The position numbers were made by a program, and so were the translations under genes. The notes beneath the pieces are model-generated. The model made no database searches. It was not told where the DNA came from and saw only the letters and a list, made by a program, of their open reading frames with translations. From the NCBI GenBank assembly GCA_009760855.2, contig WPIO01000277.1, forward strand, positions 62,001 to 126,000: a stretch of 64,000 nt of DNA, given 5' to 3'. The DNA comes from Cristatella mucedo (taxonomy: Eukaryota; Bryozoa; Phylactolaemata; Cristatellidae). This document shows positions 23,798-35,640 of the stretch, one piece after another (the stretch's first letter is position 1; each line of letters begins with the position of its first letter).

Positions 23798-24115
23798 ATT
23801 AGTAGTGGTGTATCTGACGCTGGCTCGTAACCCGAATTTCAGCTCTCAACTCAAAGCAAAACATTAGCCGACAGCTCGTATCTCTGAAATACTCTAGGGA
23901 TACTCGTAAGTCCAGAACCACTGTAAATTGATAGGTCTATGGGATTTTTCGTCTGTGTGCTTGTAACTAGTGGTGGGATATCTGAATCTGGCTCGTAACC
24001 CGATTTGTAGTTCTCTTTGTAGTAACCCGATTTGTAGATTTGTAGGGATACTCGTAGGTCCAGGTAAAACTGTAACTCGATAGGTCCAAGCGATATGTCG
24101 TCTGTGTGCCTACTC
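23798..24115 (+). repeat. Diverged tandem duplication, about 155 bp unit
   Basis: Unit one (about 23798-23967) and unit two (about 23968-24115) both run TAGTGGTG-ATCTGA-CTGGCTCGTAACCCGA, AGGGATACTCGTA-GTCCAG, GATAGGTC and GTCGTCTGTGTGC. The second carries its own small internal duplication of GTAACCCGATTTGTAG. Confidence 0.75.
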
Positions 24116-25454
24116 TTGCTGAGAATGAAAGCTGTTGCATTTGCATTACACGAAGAGATTTAATTCCTTCTACTTCGAAAACTGGCACTTTATTTCAAGC
24201 TGACGTTGGCTGGCATTTTGTTTACTGGTAATCAACTCAAGTGTTCCTAATGCACCTCATTTAGTTGGCATTGAGGTAAATGACTAATGGTGTTTGCGGC
24301 CAGTTGCTCAACTAAAGCCACTGGGCATGTGAGGCAGAAGTTCTGCCGTCGGTGACCTGTGCATTCTGTGCTGCCTGCCGTTGTCGTGACTGAATACAGT
24401 ATCTTGCTCATCCTGCCTGCTCTATCAGTAAAACCTAGATTTGTTTATCTGTCGCCAAAGCAGCCACGGATATGGACTTCAAAACTTTGGGACAGCTAAG
24501 TATAGTGAATCCACTTTAAGCAAGAATGATTTGGGAATAGTCATTGTGTGCAGATTTGCATGCATGTCTGGATATATATCTAGCAGGTATTGTAGACCGT
24601 AAAGAAATATTGATCATTCAATTTGACTTTCCCATCACTGCGAAGGCTATACCACTGGCTAACTAGCATAATGCCTGTGCATATACCATCATTACCCCCA
24701 TATAGTTCTTTAACCAGCATATACCGTGAAGCTATGTCAGGTAGCCTTATAGTTCCTTGAAAACTTGAAATTTCAGTGGATGACCATATCAGTAAGGCAT
24801 TCAGTCTACCTACGTTAGGCTCTATGGTATTGTGCAAATTACAGTAAGCAGAGACACCGATACCGTTGCCCAGTTTTTCAGATATTTTGTAATCCTGTCT
24901 TTACTTCTTCGACTATGTCCTTGCATGTTTTCTGAGTATGCAATCGGTCACTTACAGTCGGCTAGAAAACTCCTCAGTCAGAGCTTGAGATTCAGCTAGT
25001 AACTCGTTTTAAGCCAGTATGGGACATTGGGCATTTGTAACCTTGGGCAGATCTAAGAATGGAGCAATGCTGGTAAATTGCAACTGCTATTTTTGCACTT
25101 CTTGAGGAACTTGTTCAGATTCTGATCGCAAGCTATTCAATGCGAGTGCTGCCGTCGAATTCGAGACAGTATCAGCATTTTATATTGCCTATATTGATTT
25201 GAATCTGATATGGTTTAATGCCAAAACACTTTTGCTTCTTGCATAGTGAGTATGTATTTACTCTCAGTTTTGCAAGTGCTTCCATTTTAAAACAAGTTTA
25301 TGAAATGGTCAATCAATGTTTCTGCCGAGTCCTGAAGTTAGGAACTTCTAGTGAGCTGTAGAGAAAACGAAGATTGAGAACTACGACCACAAAACTTGCT
25401 TCCCTGAGCTTAGGGAGTTATATAGTAATCCAAGCCAGGGTTTCTTAGGTCTGG
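24116..25454. other. Intron 5, nothing recognised
   Basis: Anonymous sequence. Some frames up to 85 codons, none recognisable. Confidence 0.4.
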
Positions 25455-25595
25455 TGAGCTGGCTTGGTCCAGCGGTTAAGGTGCATGCCCCGACCAAGGT
25501 CTGTCTGAGGTCGCTGGCTCGAGCCCCGAGGCACATGTGAAGCGCCTGAATAGAGATTAAGTTCTCTTGGGGCGCTATACAAATGAATTGTATTT
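25455..25595 (+). mobile_element. SINE-1 copy, well preserved
   Basis: Head GCTTGGTCCAGCGGTTAAGG, CGACCAAGGTC, B box TGGCTCGAGCCC, tail GAAGCGCCTGAATAGAGATT and AAGTTCTCTTGGGGCGCTAT. Close to the apparent consensus. Confidence 0.88.
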
Positions 25596-26053
25596 AAAAA
25601 CACCCCAATAGTTTGCGTAAAACTACCCAGCTTGTCGTTTTCGAGCACTGCTCGAAAGTCTATTTTGGAATTTGGTTGAATGTCAACCATTACGTTTTGC
25701 CGAACTTTTATCTCGTGTATTATGGTCAATTATTCAGCTGGTAGTGAAAGGAACTACTGTGAGTTGATAGTAAGTTGAACTAAATATTGTGTGGTTCTTT
25801 AGCTAGTATGAAGCAGTGTTTTGGTTCATAGCTTAATGTTCCCAAGGAATTTTGAGCTCCGAATCTGAGGACATTAGGAATTTGGCACATTTGTTGATGT
25901 GGCCTAGTTAACCGGACGGCTATGTTACTGACGGCCAGTTGCAATTTCGGATTTTGGTGTCTGGTTGGAAGTTATTACTCACTCGTTAATTTTTGACATA
26001 ATTGTAATGGGTAAAAACCTTGCTAGCAGAACAAATCTTTAGTTTTACCTGCA

Positions 26054-26213
26054 AATATGGCTAATTTCAGCTGTGTGACATTTGCAGGCATTAATCGTCA
26101 AATAGAGAGTGAAACGTCTTCTTCTCTGGAAATCCGAGTGGATAAATCGGGCACATACACTGTGACGTTGGCTGAAACCAGCAGACCGATTCGACATGTT
26201 TTGCAGTACTAGG
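26054..26213 (+). pseudogene. Possible unused or decayed extracellular exon in RPTP intron 5
   Basis: After an acceptor-like gctaatttcag (ending about 26070) an open frame reads VTFAGINRQIE, then SSSLEIRVDKSGTYTVTLAE and a stop soon after. SGTYTVTLAE resembles the F strand of Ig/FN3 or PKD-type sandwiches. It lies in intron 5, between exons whose phases (0 out, 0 in) already fit without it, and no donor keeps phase 0-0. It may be a dead exon, an alternative exon or chance. Confidence 0.25.
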
Positions 26214-27639
26214 ATCTTTTTGCAATGGGAAGCCACGTTGTGGATTTTGTGTAATTGCCTTATGGCGTTATGGGCTATGACGTTATTATCTTCGGAAGAT
26301 TAGCGCCCAAGAGATCATCGAAAGCCGAGTTTAGTTCAGAAAGCTATCAGAGACAGTATTCGGAAATTTCCGTGACAGGGACAATAAAGAGTAGGCATGT
26401 GGATGACCTAGGGCTTCTACTTAGACGTATGATGAGCTACTGAAAATTGAATGCCTGATGGCTGGTTTTGCACCCACTCGATTACATGCCGAAATACTCG
26501 AGCTTAGTTCCGGCTTAATCACCAGTCGACGTTTATTGAGGTGAAGGCTCAGCCAACACGGGACTATGGCAACGGTAGCCATAAAAGCTCAGCTGCCGAC
26601 CAAAGCCCTTTAAGACTTACCCCCCCAGTCCTTATGGCAAATCAGTGACTATATGACTTGATTACTATATGCAAGTTTTCTTTATCAAAGAAAGTAAATT
26701 CACCGAGTTATTGGCAGCTGAATATGAAGCCCTTGCACTTGGTGCAGGCGTGAAAAATATTATGCTCATGCGTGCTTAAAACATACTGTCAAGTTCGGAT
26801 AAGCATCGAAGGTGGTGCGATCAGGCTTCTAGCAGGAGAGGAAGGGAACTTCAATAGCACTACAATACGCTCTCAGGATTTGAGCTTTGTACATTTGATT
26901 TCCTGCTGACTCTCTCTTGATTAGGGTGGATAGCAAGCTACTTGGTTGTTTTGGTTTGCTTGATACAGTGCTTGCAACTCGTCGTTTGTAAAGTGCCTTG
27001 TTCAGAGTCCGTGTTTTCTTTAGTTATTATACAAACGACAAGTTTTTATTGTTATGACTACTAATTATTTTTTCGTGATCCTACATTCCTAATTGCTGAG
27101 TCTCTGACCCTCAGGAGCTAGTGCTGGCAACCATTTAATAGACTTGGTTCTGCTACAGCAAGTAAGCCATACTGCTCACTCGGCAGCCTTTGAAAGAATG
27201 TTTTCTGCTTAGGTTTACTAAGTCCAACGAATCGCTGAGTTCAATCCTATCCACTGAATCGAAATTAGACTTAGACAATAGACTAATGCTCCAGCTACAA
27301 CATCCTATCTAACTGGACTCAGTTTAGAGCACACATTTCTACTCTCCTTGCATTCGGTGTAGGCTTTCATTTGAAATGGGCTGCAAACCTATGCTCAATC
27401 GCAGGCCAGCCAACTTGTATCATATAACTGTGACCGCGAGACCATAAGTTGGAAATGTCTAGATAATCTTCATAGCTTAGGGGTTAAATCTAAATCCACT
27501 CGGTACCCTTCATCATAAATATTTTGCTGTAACAGAGCATCAGTGGTGTTCGCATTCATGAAGGCTATCTGCTTTCAGCCTAATGATTGTTCCAGTGGTT
27601 ACCTAAAAAATGACTGCATATCAGTCTTTAAGGAAACTC
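26214..27639. other. Intron 5, remainder, nothing recognised
   Basis: An open frame at 26255-26443 continues the region after the possible dead exon without known resemblance; otherwise anonymous. Confidence 0.35.
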
Positions 27640-27830
27640 TTATAGTAATAATAATAATAATATTATTATTAATACACTTGACACAGCACTCTCAGACAAC
27701 CTAATTTTTTATAGGCATTTTACATTTGCTGCAAAGGAAACACGATCGAATGGTGAGTGGTATCATGCTTGATTAACTGCATGAATAACATGGTTAGGGG
27801 TGACATGCACAAGGTCAGCATGCATACAAG
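27640..27830 (-). mobile_element. LINE-A 3' tail, minus strand
   Basis: (ATA)n start, then ACACTTGACACAGCACTCTC, TTTGCTGCAAAGGAAACACG and GGTGACATGCACAAGGTCAG in minus-strand order. Ends about 55 bp before the acceptor of exon 6. Confidence 0.85.
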
Positions 27831-27885
27831 CTCTTAGGAAAAAGTGCATGTAAGTGTTCAGCTAATTGTTTACAATCTTTTGTAG

Positions 27886-28039
27886 CTGCAGTGTGAATTT
27901 GGCACACAGAGGAGCAGTTTCTCTAACGGCTCTAGCACCAGACTTTGTGGATTGGTGCAGGGTGCCAGTTACTACTGTGTTGTCAACGCAACAATAAGTG
28001 ACGGCTCTGTAGACTCTTATGCTGAAATAGTTCACATGA
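27886..28039 (+). CDS. RPTP exon 6: second part of membrane-proximal FN3-like unit
   Basis: The acceptor is atcttttgtag and the donor ATGA|gtgagt; 154 bp, phase 0 in and phase 1 out. The translation has RLCGLVQGASYYCVVNATIS, close to the FN3 F-strand pattern L-x-G-x-x-Y-x-x-x-V-x-A, with two cysteines flanking the turn and an NAT sequon. SYAEIVHM follows and joins the transmembrane exon. Splitting of an FN3-like domain by a phase-0 intron is common in metazoan receptors. A LINE-A tail ends only about 55 bp upstream of the acceptor. Confidence 0.8.
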
Positions 28040-28797
28040 GTGAGTACTTTTTCCGAACTTGAGTGAAATCAGCTGAGCGCTATCGTGACCTGAGTTGTGC
28101 ATTGGATTCTTATGCGACTTGTGCCTCATTGGTTTTATTTCGTAACAATTTGTACCCGATCGTTCAGGTTGCCAGGTAGCTCGGCCAGAGTTTTCCTGCA
28201 AATTGGCTTGAATAGAAGTAACAAAGTCACTCACCGGGATGATATACAATGCTTTCTTTGTTTCAGTACGACTTATTACTCCCAGCTTGCAGTTGGGCTG
28301 GTAGGTTTTGATTAGGATGACTCACCAATTGGCCTTGCTAATGGTTTAACATTATGACTTCCAGACCAAAGCCGGCTATGTTGCTAATAATTAAATACTA
28401 GAATGCATTAACGGTCTATAATGTATGCATTGCTCGTAAACATGTTTAGATGGTGTGGCAGTAAAAAGTCTGTTGTGGCATTAAGCTGACATTATCGTCT
28501 CATCGAGCTGAAAACTGATGCCAATCTCAGTCTTACCTTTATTCAGCTAGCCTACATTCATCTTTAGGTACATAAGAAGACTAAGTATTGCATAAAGTGT
28601 AGACGTTCTCTGATTTCATTAGCAAGCCAACCCCAAAGAGGTTTTGCTACACGATGTAGCGTGGAAATTGATTCGGGAGAAAAATTCCAGGCAAAGAGAA
28701 GGTGCCTACTTAGCCATCAATTCCTTATGAATTCTCTGCTTACACACTTTCTGCGAACCGATGATTGAGACCATTTTAGCGTATAGCATCGCTAAAT
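28040..28797. other. Intron 6, nothing recognised
   Basis: No repeat or exon recognised from the exon 6 donor to the SINE-1 at 28798. Confidence 0.4.
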
Positions 28798-28935
28798 GCC
28801 GAGCTGTTTCGGCTGAGTGGTTAAGGTGCTCGACCGACCATGGTCTGGCCGACGTCATGAAATCGACACCCATAGCCTATGTAAAGCACATGAGAAGTTC
28901 TCGTAAGTAGCTCTATAAGTGACTTATATTAATAG
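28798..28935 (+). mobile_element. SINE-1 copy, diverged
   Basis: Head TTTCGGCTGAGTGGTTAAGG, CGACCATGGTCTGGCCGA; B box mutated (ATGAAATCGACACCC); worn tail AAGCACATGAGAAGTTCTCG with CTCTATAAGTGA. Confidence 0.7.
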
Positions 28936-29139
28936 TTTTTGTATAAATCCCCATTGGAGCTTATGACGTTGCAGATGCTAATGATAACCTCGGCAACGTC
29001 TCTTTGTGCAATAATAAGTGCCAAAAGTTTGGAATGTTTTGTACATCATGCAGTCTTACTGAGACCAAGCGAACACAATTGTAAGCACTCATTGCATTAT
29101 ATTATGCATACATTTTTTGTAGTATTCATTATCCTGTTT
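28936..29139. other. Intron 6, nothing recognised
   Basis: Short anonymous stretch. Confidence 0.4.
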
Positions 29140-30190
29140 GAATAAATAATAATGATTATATTAATAGCGCACTTGATAAAGCCCCCTCAGAGAACTCAAT
29201 CTCTTTCTAGGTGCTTTGCATTTGCTGCAAAGGGAAATGCAATTGAATCGTGAGTAATATCATGCTTAATAGACAACATCAATAACATGGTTAGGGGTGA
29301 CATGCACAGGGTCAGCATGCAAATGTAGTTAGTGGCAGCATGCGCAGTGTCAGCACTCACAAGCACATAAAGGACAAATCACAGTGACCCACTCAATGCT
29401 GTCCTAAATATGTGTTTTTAAGTTCTTTTTAAATGTGGTCAAGTCAGGGGATATTGTGTCGCAAGTCGGGGGGGGGGGGTTCCAGGTTTTGGGAACATTT
29501 GAACTAAATGCACGGTCTCCATAGGCATTTAGGTTCGTACAAGGTATTGGTAGACTGATGGATTCCGAAAAGTTGGTGGTACGCTGCTTGGCCTGGTGGG
29601 GGAGTAGACCTGAGAGATAGGCTGGAGCCAAAGAATGAAGTTACCTAAAAGTGAGCGACGAAACCTTGAAGTCAATCCGTTGCTTGACTGGTAGCCAGTG
29701 CATGTCGGCAAGAAGTGGTGTGATGTGGCAACTGCAACGGTCACGACAGACAAGCCTAGCTGCGGAGTTTTGCACCAGCTGTAATCGCGTGATCGCACAT
29801 GCCGGTAGGCCATTAAGCAGTGAGTTACAGAAGTAAAGAAGGGATGTCCCAAATGTATGGACCAACTTGGACGTGGTTTCCTTATCTAAACAAGCCCGAA
29901 TATCAGCAATGTTATTTAGCTGAAAGTTGGCAGATTTCACTGTTGAGCTAATGTGGTCGTCTAACAAGAGGTAACTTTGGAACGTGACATATAGATTTCG
30001 AGCTAATTCAACAGAAGATAAACTGACAGAGCCAATTTTGAGCGGCAGCCTTTCCAATTTCTGAATCACAGGGTTTGCCCATAACTAGTAAGTTAGGGTT
30101 ATCATCGTTTAGTCTTTAGAAAATTTCCTGCCATCCATGTGCTGATGTCATCAATGCATAAGCATTCCAATGTTTAAGATTAGCATCTGT
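29140..30190 (-). mobile_element. LINE-A, 5'-truncated, long C-terminal copy
   Basis: A minus-strand frame of 142 codons reads SVSLSSVELARNLYVTF, LLDDHISSTVKSANFQL, NIADIRACLDKETTSKLVHT, FCNSLLNGLPACAITRLQLV, and HITPLLADMHWLPVKQRIDF: the region after the RT of CR1/L2 LINEs. A frameshift separates it from AYLSGLLPHQAKQRTT and NLNAYGDRAF. A G12 run at 29468-29479 is in place of the usual GGGAGGGAG. Tail at 29140-29400. Confidence 0.9.
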
Positions 30191-30269
30191 TACCAGGGTG
30201 AGCATGGTTTTAACGCTGACACTGCATATCTCAAATCCTGCAAGAAGCTGCAGCAACATTTTTGTTTAT
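30187..30269 (+). repeat. Left half of a duplicated block split by a LINE-A
   Basis: TACCAGGGTGAGCATGG, CTGCATATCTCAAATCCTGC and CAGCAACATTTTTGTTTA recur, unbroken, at 31507-31600. The right half here resumes at about 30745. The intervening 30270-30744 is LINE-A. Confidence 0.7.
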
Positions 30270-30745
30270 TTGCATTTGCATGCATTTGTGACTCCCTCTC
30301 TCGACTTCTGTAACTCACTGCTGCCTGGTCTACTGGCCTGTGCAATCAGGTGCTCACAGCTGCTGCAAAAACTCAGCAGCTAGGCTTGTCTGTCGTGAGC
30401 TTGGCAGTGGCCTCATTTCACCACTTCTCGCCGACGTGCACTGGCTCTCAGTCGAGCACAGCACCGACTTCAAGGTTTTGTCACTCACTTGTAGGTCACT
30501 TTATTCTTTGGCTCCAGTCTACCTACCAGATCAACTATCCCACCAGATCAACATAGTTCCACCAGCTTTTTGGAATCTAACTGTTTGCCTATACATCGTG
30601 TTGTTCTTGTTGTTTATTGAGCATGCGATCACTAACCATTCGATCGCGCTTTCTTTGCAGCAGATATGCAGCGTCTTGAAAGATTCTCTGATTGTGCTAT
30701 TTCAAATGTATTATTTTTGTTATTGTTATTATTATATATTGATTA
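30270..30745 (+). mobile_element. LINE-A, C-terminus to tail, inserted in a duplicated block
   Basis: Encodes LDFCNSLLPGLLACAIRCSQ, ARLVCRELGSG, SPLLADVHWLSVEHSTDFKV and LYSLAPVYLPDQLSHQ, then tail TCGATCGCGCTTTCTTTGCA, GATTCTCTGA and (ATT)n. It faces the minus-strand copy ending at 30190. Confidence 0.85.
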
Positions 30746-31506
30746 GCTAAAAAGTGGCACGTGCCTTGGATACATTTAAGCCCAGATATTTTCTTGCACC
30801 ATTCCTTCATATTTCCAGGTTAGATGAGTTTTTCTGTTACCTTGGATCCAGCCAAGATGTTGCCTTAGTATCTTGGTATATACGTATTGCCTTGTATCCT
30901 AATAGTCGTAATAATCATAATCCTCTTCGGTCGTTTGCTTAGCACCCTAAAAGAGTTGAATATATATCCTGGTGCTTGGCAACTGCAATAACTGATGGTT
31001 CATGGCGGTTCGTAGTTGGACAAGCAGTCGAAACGACACAATTATCGAGCTTAGACCAGCATGCTAAAGCATGCACGACGACACTCGGGGAAATCGGTTA
31101 GTAGAACCCCTGGCTAATAACATGCACTGAATAATGCATCAGTTAGCTATCCACGCATGCAGGAACAAAGAGGGCAAGTTTACTAAGACGTGTGTAAAGC
31201 TTAGCTGAACAGATCAGATGCATGTCAATGTGCGATTTAAATAAGGCAACGTCATCTCCGGCTGAATGGGTCATGACAGAAGCTGTGAGTGTGCTATAGG
31301 CCATCTATTCAAACGAACGGAAGGCCCGGTCACCTCATTTTTCATTTTAGTGCAAAACAAGCTTGGTGACTAAGTTGTCAAGGATTTCTGCTAGAGCAGG
31401 CTGGAGAGTGAGGGTGGCCAGTAGGTAGGCTGATGCATGCAAGTGAAGTGATTTGGAAGTCAAAGAGTGGAGCTTCGCCCTTGCTATTAAAAACATTCTA
31501 CTGTTT
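30745..31506. other. Intron 6, duplicate right half and anonymous sequence
   Basis: 30745-30800 matches the right half of the block at 31600-31680 (GGCACGTGCCTTGGATACAT versus GGCACATGCCTGGAATTACA; CAGATATTTTCTTGC in both). The rest is unassigned. Confidence 0.5.
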
Positions 31507-31680
31507 GTGGATTGCATCTATTACCAGGGTGAGGAGGGTTACGTGCTGGCTGGCCCTGCATATCTCTAAACTTGCAAGAACCTTCAGCAATATCGGTTTA
31601 ATTATTTTTTCGCTGGAAGCGGCACATGCCTGGAATTACATTTAAGCACAGATATTTTCTTGCGTTATGCAAGGCGGTTC
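31507..31680 (+). repeat. Unbroken copy of the block at 30187-30269/30745-30800
   Basis: Same order of blocks without the LINE-A between TTTGTTTA-like and GGCAC-like parts. It therefore shows the empty site of the 30270-30744 insertion. Confidence 0.7.
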
Positions 31681-32564
31681 GATCATTCATTTGACGACAG
31701 TTAGGCACGGGAAGAATTGGAAGTCTTCGGCAGCTATGGGGTTTGACGAGTGACCAGAGGAGCTGCTGCGTTGTGCGCACTGTCGCAGACGATAGTGGGC
31801 AAAGGTCGGCAGTCTTGAGTTAAGTGCCTAGCAGTATTCAAGAAGCCATGTCACACATTCGAGAAAGTGTTGAGCCTTCGTTTCCTTGTATAGTCAGGTC
31901 CTTAGTTGGCAATGGCTGCTCAGCTAAAGGCAAGCCGATTAGACACCTGATCAATGTGCTTATCTTATAACAGGTCATTTTTTTGAGCAGCATGCCTAGA
32001 TCATGGGTAATCGTATTTACAGTGATGCTAGATGAACAAATCTGGAATCTGAGTATAACAACATAAGGATAACACTCGGCTTGTCCATAGCTTTTAGGCT
32101 GGGGTTATAATTATCGCCAATGCAGCAGTTGGCAAGTCAGTCTAAAGTTGAAAGACCGACTACTGAGTGGCCTACTCTAGGGTCTCTTCAGATCCCTCTG
32201 CTCTTAATCTTGGCATGCTAATCATAAACGTGACTAAGTTGCCTCGTGCCAATGGAGCGCCATTATTTATTCGAGCGTGCTTCCATTGTGAGCAACCACA
32301 AAATGCTATGGTAACGAAGCGAAGCAAGAGATTCCACCGTGCTGCACTGAAAGGGAATTACATTTAGCATATCTGTTAATAATGTATCGGTCCATGTTAA
32401 ACCCTTCACAAAATTGCTGCCTACTCGAATTAGAGCATCTCTTGATTAGCTTTCTAAAATAGATCGTGGATTAATGAACACTTTGTGCAACGGCTTCAAA
32501 AACTGGCAGATTAGTGGGTCTTCCGTGTGTGAATTGTATGTTTTCTCGAGACGTTTGTGGAATC
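31681..32564. other. Intron 6, nothing recognised
   Basis: Anonymous; short frames without resemblance. Confidence 0.4.
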
Positions 32565-32720
32565 CTGTAGTGTGGATGCCCCATAATTCACGACCTCGGT
32601 TGCAAGATCGTTGGTTCTAATCCTGCAATGGGCGATACTGTGTTGCAATTGCATTGTCTTGCATTGAATTAAATTGCAAGTAGCTGTGATACCCTTTAAG
32701 GCTCTAATGCTCAAAAAGGG
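32565..32720 (+). mobile_element. SINE-2 copy
   Basis: TTCACGACCTCGGTTGCAAG, GTTGGTTCTAATCCTGC (B box with one change), and GTAGCTGTGATACCCTTTAA. Confidence 0.6.
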
Positions 32721-32771
32721 GTTATTAAATTAGCTAGTAGAGTTAAATGTCTTTTTATTTAGTGGTACTAG

Positions 32772-32955
32772 GTTATTCGTCGTGTGTGTGCTTATACGTG
32801 CCGACACTGGGCATGTTGCCGATAACCATATTTGCATTCTGATCCTGGACATGTTACCTTTAACCATGTTACGCTAGTTTTCATTTAGCATGCTCCCACT
32901 AGCCATTCGTTCACGCTTTCTTTGCAGCAAATGTACAGTGTTTAGAAAGATAAGT
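32772..32955 (+). mobile_element. LINE-A 3' tail, ended by a SINE-1
   Basis: CCGACACTGGGCATGTTGCC, CACGCTTTCTTTGCAGCAAA and TACAGTGTTTAGAAAGATAA. It stops before the usual GCGCTTTATCAAGTG; SINE-1 follows. Confidence 0.78.
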
Positions 32956-33100
32956 GCCGTGCTGGCTTGGCTCAGTGGTTAAGGTGCTCGCCCGACCAAG
33001 ATCTTGGCCGAGGTCGTTGGCTCGAGCCCCCTGGCATACGTGAAGCAGCTGAATATAGATTAGGTTCTCTTAGGTCGCTTTGCAAATTAATTTTATTTCT
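32956..33100 (+). mobile_element. SINE-1 copy
   Basis: Head GGCTTGGCTCAGTGGTTAAGG, GAGGTCGTTGGCTCGAGCCC (B box) and tail AATATAGATTAGGTTCTCTT with GCAAATTAATTTTAT. Confidence 0.85.
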
Positions 33101-33719
33101 GTCCCTCTGACTCCATGAAATACATTTCAACTTTTTTATTTATCAATTCTAAGCGTTCGACAAGTGCTGATGGGTGACAGGTGAAGAGAGCCCAGCAGCA
33201 GCACCGAATACTTGCAGCAAATCCCTCACTCCAGCCGTTTGTAGTGACACTGCTGCCATGCCTCAACCACCTCCTCCTTAAATGTCTTACTTCATCCACC
33301 AGCATTAATAAATCCTGGTACCGTCTGGCTGGACCGGCTCGTACCAAGCATGCCGCGAGCTGAGCTGGGATGTTCGAGAGGCGTAGCAGTGGGCTGAGCA
33401 CAGAAGCCAGCCCCATCAGCCAGAAAGAGGGGCGTGTTCGCCCTGTCATTCCACAGACCAGCTCTTGCAGTAGGCCTTCGGCTGAGCACGCATTTCCCAG
33501 ATGCTGTGGCAGCTTCTCTGCAGCCGCTTCGACGTCTTTCTGATTGCCCTTCGGCGGCCTCTAGTTTTCTTAATCGAGGGCATTTTTTCGCAACCTCCAG
33601 GCTTGCCTGCCCTGATAGTCTACTGGCAGCCTTTTCTGGGACTTTAGTTAGCCATCGTTTCACTTGTGTGAAGTACCGAGCTTGAAAAATGCCAGACTGG
33701 CAGGCTTAGGTGACGCCAA
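33101..33719 (-). other. GC-rich island with overlapping open frames; no known product
   Basis: About 500 bp (33180-33670) is clearly richer in GC than surroundings and open in two minus-strand frames: 33292-33663 (123 codons: KRWLTKVPEKAAS, RLSGQASLEVAKKCPRLRK) and 33093-33449 (118 codons: FWLMGLASVLSPLLRLSNIP, RRYQDLLMLVDEV). The overlap and adjoining positions suggest one coding segment broken near 33440, but GC-rich DNA is open by chance more often and plus-strand frames are also open. It lies in RPTP intron 6 between two mobile elements. A foreign or antisense exon, processed pseudogene, or non-coding islet are all possible. Confidence 0.3.
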
Positions 33720-34235
33720 CTAATAATAATAATAATAATAATAATAATTCACTTGATAAAGCGCCCTCAGAGAACTTAATCTCTCTCTAGGCGCTTTACA
33801 TTTGCTGTAAAGTGAAATGCAATTGAAAGGTAAGTAAAATCATGCTTGAAAAAACAAACGAAATGAATAATATGGTTAGGGGTGACATGCACAGGGTCAG
33901 CATGCAAATGTGGTTAGTGGCAGCATGCACAGTGTGAGCACGCATAAGCACATCAAGGACGAATCACAGGGACCCACTGAATGCTGTCCTAAATAGGTGT
34001 GTTTTTAGGTTCCTTTTAAATGTGGTCAGGTCAGGGGATGTTCTGACGCAGGTCGGGAGAGAGTTCCAGGCTTTGGGAGCATATGAACTAAATGCATGGT
34101 CTCCAAAGGATTTAAGGTCTGTATGAGGTATTTCTAGACTGTTGGATTCCGAAAAGCGGGTGGTACGATGCTTAGCCTGATGGGGTAGTATATCTGACAG
34201 ATAGCTGGAGCCATAGAATGAAGTGACCAACTACC
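33720..34235 (-). mobile_element. LINE-A, C-terminus and tail
   Basis: A minus-strand frame (33964-34230) reads YLSDILPHQAKHRTTRFSES, NSLEIPHTDLKSFGDHAFSS, YAPKAWNSLPTCVRTSPDLT and FKRNLKTHLFRTAF: the complete, unbroken last 88 codons. Tail at 33720-33963 begins (on plus) with (AAT)n. One of the least worn C-termini in the window. Confidence 0.9.
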
Positions 34236-34539
34236 ATGTGTTATAAGCGTTTTGTTACCACTTGTGGCTGGCATGTATGAAGTGCCTGGTCAATCCCACC
34301 GGCTTCGAGCTTGTGTGGTCACGAATGCTCGTCTACTCGTAGCACTGTTTTGCAATTAGCAACAAGTGAGGAATGATTGTGCTAAACCTCAGCTTTGAGA
34401 GTGGGCTTTCATGATTCACACTGGGGTGCTTCCACACAAGCTTTAATGAAATTCCGGGTTAGGTAAGTTTTAATTGGCACGGTTGTGCCTATGTTATGTG
34501 AGGGTGTTCGGATGAGAAATGTAATGTCTGCGTGTTTTT

Positions 34540-35640
<1,101 letters not shown>

